Shown in pieces: positions 6,146 through 8,782 of a stretch of 8,782 nt of DNA. Position 1 is the stretch's first letter; each line of letters begins with the position of its first letter. The position numbers were made by a program, and so were the translations under genes. The notes under the pieces were generated by a model. The model saw nothing but the letters and a program-made list of their open reading frames with translations. It had not been told where the DNA came from and made no database searches. The DNA comes from an uncultured Oscillospiraceae bacterium. Its GTDB lineage: Bacteria > Bacillota > Clostridia > Oscillospirales > Ruminococcaceae. The stretch covers positions 1 to 8,782 of the forward strand of contig CAJTVI010000089.1 in assembly GCA_910579545.1 (NCBI GenBank), in the 5' to 3' direction.

Positions 6146-7288
6146 ATGGGTTTCATGCTCGATGAGGAGATGCTGAATATTACAAACATCAAGGTGATCG
6201 GTGTGGGCGGCGGCGGCGGCAACGCCGTAAACCGCATGGTGGAGTCCGGCCTGCAGGGCGTGGAGTTTGTGGCCATGAACACCGACCAGCAGGCCCTGAT
6301 GAAGAGCCGCGCCACCCAAAAGGTGCAGCTGGGCGCCAAGCTTACCAAGGGCCGCGGCGCTGGGGCCGACCCCGAGGTGGGCCAGCGCGCCGCCGAGGAG
6401 AGCAAGGACGAGATCGCCAACGCGCTCAAGGGCGCGCAGATGGCCTTTATCACCGCCGGCATGGGCGGCGGCACCGGCACCGGCGCGGCCCCGGTGGTGG
6501 CCGAGGTGGCGCATGACCTGGGCGTTTTGACCGTGGGCATCGTAACCAAGCCCTTTGCCTTTGAGGGCAAGCGCAAGATGGGTCTGGCCGAGCAGGGCAT
6601 CGCCGGCCTTTTGATGCATGTGGACAGCCTGATCGTGATCCCCAACGAGCGGCTCAAGATGGTGAGCCAGGAAAAGATCACCCTCATCAACGCCTTTGAG
6701 GCGGCCGACAATGTGCTGCGCCAGGGCGTGGAGAGCATCTCGGCCCTTATCAACGTGCCGGCCTTTATCAACCTTGATTTTGCGGACGTGCGCAGCATCA
6801 TGAAGGACGCCGGCTACGCCCACATGGGGGTGGGCACCGCCAAGGGGGCGGGCAAGGCCGAAAACGCCGCCAAGGCCGCCATCTCCAGCCCGCTGCTGGA
6901 AACCAGCATTGCCGGCGCGCGCGGGGTCATCATCAACATCACCTCCTCGCCGGACATCGGCCTGGACGATACCGAGATCGCCGCCGGGCTGATCACCCAG
7001 TCGGTCCATCCAGACGCGAACATCATCTGGGGCTGCGCCTTTGACGAAAACCTCACCGACGAGATGCGCATCACCGTGGTAGCCACCGGCTTTGAGTCGG
7101 TGGGCTCCGCCCCTGCCGCCCCGGCCGAGCCGGAGAGCGGCAGCCAGGCCTTTGCCGGCCCTCTCTCGACCCCGGTGGTGTTTGCCGCCGATCCCCAGCC
7201 GGCCCCGGCCCCCGCCCAGGAGGATCCCGCCGACAACGACGACGATTACTTTGGCCCGATCCTGGACCTTTTGAACAAGCGTTCGTAA
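6146..7288 (+). CDS. ftsZ: Cell division protein FtsZ
   Basis: This is the tubulin-like GTPase that polymerises into the Z ring and recruits the division machinery. The 380 residues contain the N-terminal nucleotide-binding loop IGVGGGGGNAVNRM, NTDQQAL, the tubulin signature GGGTGTGAAP (107-116), and the T7 synergy loop with Asn209, Asp211 and Asp214 in NLDFADV, the residues that complete the GTPase site of the neighbouring subunit. The globular part ends at about residue 316. A Pro/Ala-rich linker of about 45 residues and an acidic stretch (DNDDDD-like) lead to the terminal peptide YFGPILDLLNKRS. This does not look like the common D.P.FLR.R peptide that binds FtsA, SepF or ZipA in other bacteria. 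The ATG follows AGGGGGA (6131-6137) by eight bases. It has its own promoter zone and is probably co-transcribed with the next gene 37 bases downstream. No ftsA precedes it, which fits Bacillota that anchor FtsZ by SepF or another partner. Confidence 0.98.
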   Translation: MGFMLDEEMLNITNIKVIGVGGGGGNAVNRMVESGLQGVEFVAMNTDQQALMKSRATQKVQLGAKLTKGRGAGADPEVGQRAAEESKDEIANALKGAQMAFITAGMGGGTGTGAAPVVAEVAHDLGVLTVGIVTKPFAFEGKRKMGLAEQGIAGLLMHVDSLIVIPNERLKMVSQEKITLINAFEAADNVLRQGVESISALINVPAFINLDFADVRSIMKDAGYAHMGVGTAKGAGKAENAAKAAISSPLLETSIAGARGVIINITSSPDIGLDDTEIAAGLITQSVHPDANIIWGCAFDENLTDEMRITVVATGFESVGSAPAAPAEPESGSQAFAGPLSTPVVFAADPQPAPAPAQEDPADNDDDYFGPILDLLNKRS

Positions 7289-7325
7289 ACCGTGCCAACG
7301 CTTACAGCGCAGGGAGGTACATACC

Positions 7326-8246
7326 ATGCCGGAAGATACAAGTTCCGTAGGCTTTAAAACCTCGCTCTTCGGCTTTAAAAAAGCGGATGTACTGGCCTGC
7401 ATCGAAAAGATGGCGGCTGAGGCAAAGCAAAAAGAGGACGAAGCCCAAAGCCGCGCCCAGGAACTGCAAAAAACGGTGGACGGCCTCAAGGAGAACGAGG
7501 CCATCCTGCTGGAAAAGACCCGGGACGTCTGCGACCAGCTCTCGGCCCAAAACAAGCGCAATGCCGAGATCGAAAAGCAGGCCGGCGAACTGCGCGAGCA
7601 GCTGCGCCGCAGCGAGGACGAGGCGGCCCTTTATAAAAAGCGGCTGTTTGCCAAGGAGCAGGAGGCCCTTTTGCTCAAAGGGGACAAGGCCGATTTGCAG
7701 CAGCAGCTGGAACAGCAGCGGCAGGCGGCCGAGCAGGCCCAGGCCGCGCAGCAGCAGGCCCAGCGCCAGATGGAGCAAAAGGTGGCCGCCGCCGAGGAGA
7801 GCGCCCGCCAGGATATTTTTGCCGCAGAGGAAAACGCCGAGCAGCGCGTTGAGCAGGCCCGGCAGCAGGCGCAAAAGGAGGCCGTGCGCCAAAAGGCGGT
7901 GATGGCCGCCGGCGCGCAGGACATTGCCGACAGTGTGGCGGTGCTCAAAACCCAGCTGGCCGAGGTGGACGCAAAAATCGCCGCCGCGGCCGGGGAGCTG
8001 CAGCGCACCACCGCGGCGCTGCATGCCGCCCTGGACGGCGCCGAGCAGAACCTTGAACTTTTGGGCGCACAGATGCGGCAGTTCCCGCAGCCCGCGCCCG
8101 GCGCAAAGCTGCCCGAGCCGGCCCCGGCCCAACAAGAGGCCCAGCCGGAACCGCCCGCGCAAAAGGCCCAGCCTCAAACCGCGGCCGAGCGCCGCAGCCT
8201 TTCGGCCCTTTTGCTGGACAAGCTGGCCCGCATGCTGGGCGAGTGA
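7326..8246 (+). CDS. DivIVA-like coiled-coil protein
   Basis: The 306-residue protein begins with FKTSLFGFKKADVLACIEKM (10-29). This resembles the N-terminal lipid-binding module of DivIVA/GpsB proteins (F.....GY....V...L): Gly16-Phe17 correspond to the family Gly-Tyr, and hydrophobic Leu14-Phe15 sit where DivIVA places the membrane-inserting tip. A long Glu/Gln/Lys/Ala-rich coiled coil fills about 30-245, without membrane segments or signal peptide. Residues about 250-288 are a Pro/Gln/Ala-rich linker, and the last 16 or so residues (SLSALLLDKLARMLGE) form a likely amphipathic helix. The start has an excellent AGGGAGG site (7311-7317) eight bases upstream. The 37-base gap after ftsZ, with no terminator between, implies co-transcription. 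Inference: a cytoplasmic scaffold at the division site or poles, perhaps linking the membrane to FtsZ or to wall synthesis. DivIVA is typically 160-230 residues in Bacillota, so this one is longer. The remainder is low complexity and could resemble any coiled-coil protein, so the assignment rests on the first 30 residues and the context. Confidence 0.7.
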   Translation: MPEDTSSVGFKTSLFGFKKADVLACIEKMAAEAKQKEDEAQSRAQELQKTVDGLKENEAILLEKTRDVCDQLSAQNKRNAEIEKQAGELREQLRRSEDEAALYKKRLFAKEQEALLLKGDKADLQQQLEQQRQAAEQAQAAQQQAQRQMEQKVAAAEESARQDIFAAEENAEQRVEQARQQAQKEAVRQKAVMAAGAQDIADSVAVLKTQLAEVDAKIAAAAGELQRTTAALHAALDGAEQNLELLGAQMRQFPQPAPGAKLPEPAPAQQEAQPEPPAQKAQPQTAAERRSLSALLLDKLARMLGE

Positions 8247-8266
8247 CCCTTTTGTCTGCCCGGCTG

Positions 8267-8283
8267 TTGGGGCCCGGCTGCCG
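8267..8283 (+). repeat. Possible solo copy of the post-ftsW repeat core
   Basis: TTGGGGCCCGGC (8267-8278) is identical to the 12-base core of the array at 4451-4582. It is followed by TGCCG, which matches the next bases of the unit (CTTGCCG) if two bases are dropped. Like the array it starts about 20 bases after a stop codon. In so GC-rich a sequence a chance match is possible. The rest of the 8247-8341 gap shows no T-tract terminator. Confidence 0.4.
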
Positions 8284-8341
8284 GCAAATAATGGCGCGGC
8301 TGGCAAGGGGCGCGGCGGGGCATCCTAAAAATAGAGGCTCG

Positions 8342-8369
8342 TATCGGCAGGCATAAGGGCCTGCCGATA
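8342..8369 (+). other. Perfect 11-bp hairpin in the trxA leader
   Basis: TATCGGCAGGC (8342-8352) and GCCTGCCGATA (8359-8369) form a perfect stem with a six-base loop. It ends eight bases before the AAGGAGG ribosome site of trxA (8378-8384). On the + strand no T tract follows, so it is not a terminator in that direction; on the - strand TATTTTTAGG follows about a dozen bases beyond the stem. If the weak match TAAAAA (8326-8331) is a -10, the hairpin would sit at the very 5' end of the trxA transcript, where it could protect the mRNA. A dyad operator for a dimeric regulator is the other reading. Confidence 0.75.
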
Positions 8370-8394
8370 GATAACGCAAGGAGGAGATGGGATA

Positions 8395-8700
8395 ATGGCA
8401 ATCAAGCTGACCGGGCAAAACTTTGACGAACAGGTTTTGCAGAGCCCGCTGCCGGTACTGGTGGATTTTTGGGCCGATTGGTGCGGCCCCTGCAAGATGC
8501 TTGGCCCGGTGATCGAGGAGTTGGCGGGGGAACTGGCCGGCAAGGCGGCTGTGGGCAAGGTAAATGTGGACGAGGAGCAGCAGCTTGCCGCCCGCTATGG
8601 GGTGATGAGCATCCCCACCGTGGTGCTGTTTAAAAACGGCCAGGAGGCGGCCCGCAGCGTGGGCCTTGTGCCCAAACAGCGGCTGCTGGCCATGCTGTAA
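8395..8700 (+). CDS. trxA: Thioredoxin
   Basis: This is a small cytoplasmic disulfide oxidoreductase that reduces protein disulfides and is itself recycled by thioredoxin reductase. The 101 residues match the single-domain thioredoxin length. The redox motif WCGPCK places the active cysteines at 30 and 33 after the strand VLVDFWADW. Asp24 corresponds to the buried Asp26 of E. coli thioredoxin. The cis-proline is Pro74 in SIPT, followed by VVLFKNGQEAARSVG, the usual beta hairpin and Gly. The final helix is slightly short. The start is clear: AAGGAGG at 8378-8384 lies ten bases upstream. No thioredoxin reductase is in the window. The hairpin leader and the 148-base gap suggest regulation separate from ftsZ. 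Read-through from the upstream unit cannot be excluded because no terminator was found in between. Confidence 0.97.
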   Translation: MAIKLTGQNFDEQVLQSPLPVLVDFWADWCGPCKMLGPVIEELAGELAGKAAVGKVNVDEEQQLAARYGVMSIPTVVLFKNGQEAARSVGLVPKQRLLAML

Positions 8701-8715
8701 AGGCGTTCAGCTTGC

Positions 8716-8746
8716 CGGGCGGGAGCCCGCATTTTCCGGTATTTTC
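8716..8746 (+). terminator. Weak candidate terminator after trxA
   Basis: CGGGC (8716-8720) pairs with GCCCG (8725-8729) around GGGA, a stable tetraloop type. It is followed by CATTTTCCGGTATTTTC, an interrupted T-rich stretch. It lies 15 bases after the stop codon. The remaining bases to the window end (8747-8782) show no recognisable gene. Confidence 0.45.
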
Positions 8747-8782
8747 TTCAAACAAAGCTTACAAGGGGCGCGCGCCGGGTAC

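Noticed and set aside
6093..6176. A 27-codon leader frame overlapping the ftsZ start out of frame
   Set aside because: It has a GGGGCGGG-like run upstream and could in principle couple translation, but its peptide has no recognisable feature and nothing beyond an open frame supports it.

Overview
The window is very GC-rich, with G/C-ending codons dominant and frequent TTT/AAA runs. It carries a compact cell-division and peptidoglycan locus on the + strand. The gene content and order (class B penicillin-binding protein with PASTA domains, a FtsW/SpoVE-type glycosyltransferase, MurA, FtsZ and a DivIVA-like coiled-coil protein), together with strong GGAGG-type ribosome binding sites, suggest a high-GC member of Bacillota, class Clostridia, probably Oscillospiraceae/Ruminococcaceae (Faecalibacterium/Gemmiger/Subdoligranulum-like). 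The taxonomy is an inference from protein style and composition, not from a search.

Layout. Positions 1-83 hold the last codons of a + strand gene ending in a Gln-Pro-Thr-Pro repeat. It is followed by a strong hairpin terminator (127-180) that also lies downstream of a convergent - strand PaaI-type hotdog thioesterase (272-676). A divergent promoter region (677-859) separates the thioesterase from the main block. The block runs: PBP2/FtsI/SpoVD-like transpeptidase (860-3082), FtsW/SpoVE-like protein (3136-4416), a 257-base gap with a GC-rich tandem repeat of 29-base units, a small terminator and a candidate promoter, then murA (4674-5942). A clear terminator (5956-5998) and an AT-rich promoter zone precede ftsZ (6146-7288), which is followed 37 bases later by a DivIVA-like gene (7326-8246). 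A stand-alone thioredoxin gene (8395-8700) with a perfect 11-bp hairpin in its leader ends the readable content.

How the genes fit together. MurA makes the first committed peptidoglycan precursor. The FtsW-type polymerase and its class B PBP partner polymerise and crosslink septal wall. FtsZ forms the division ring, and the DivIVA-like protein probably acts at the membrane or septum. Transcriptionally the block looks like at least three units: PBP-ftsW, murA, and ftsZ-divIVA-like. Several usual dcw neighbours (mraY, murD, murG, murB, ftsQ/divIB, ftsA) are absent from this stretch.

I found no tRNA, rRNA, CRISPR array, insertion sequence or phage gene. The least ordinary elements are the 29-base repeat array after ftsW (with a possible solo copy after the DivIVA-like gene), the DivIVA-like protein itself, the non-canonical FtsZ C-terminal peptide, and the hairpin before trxA.
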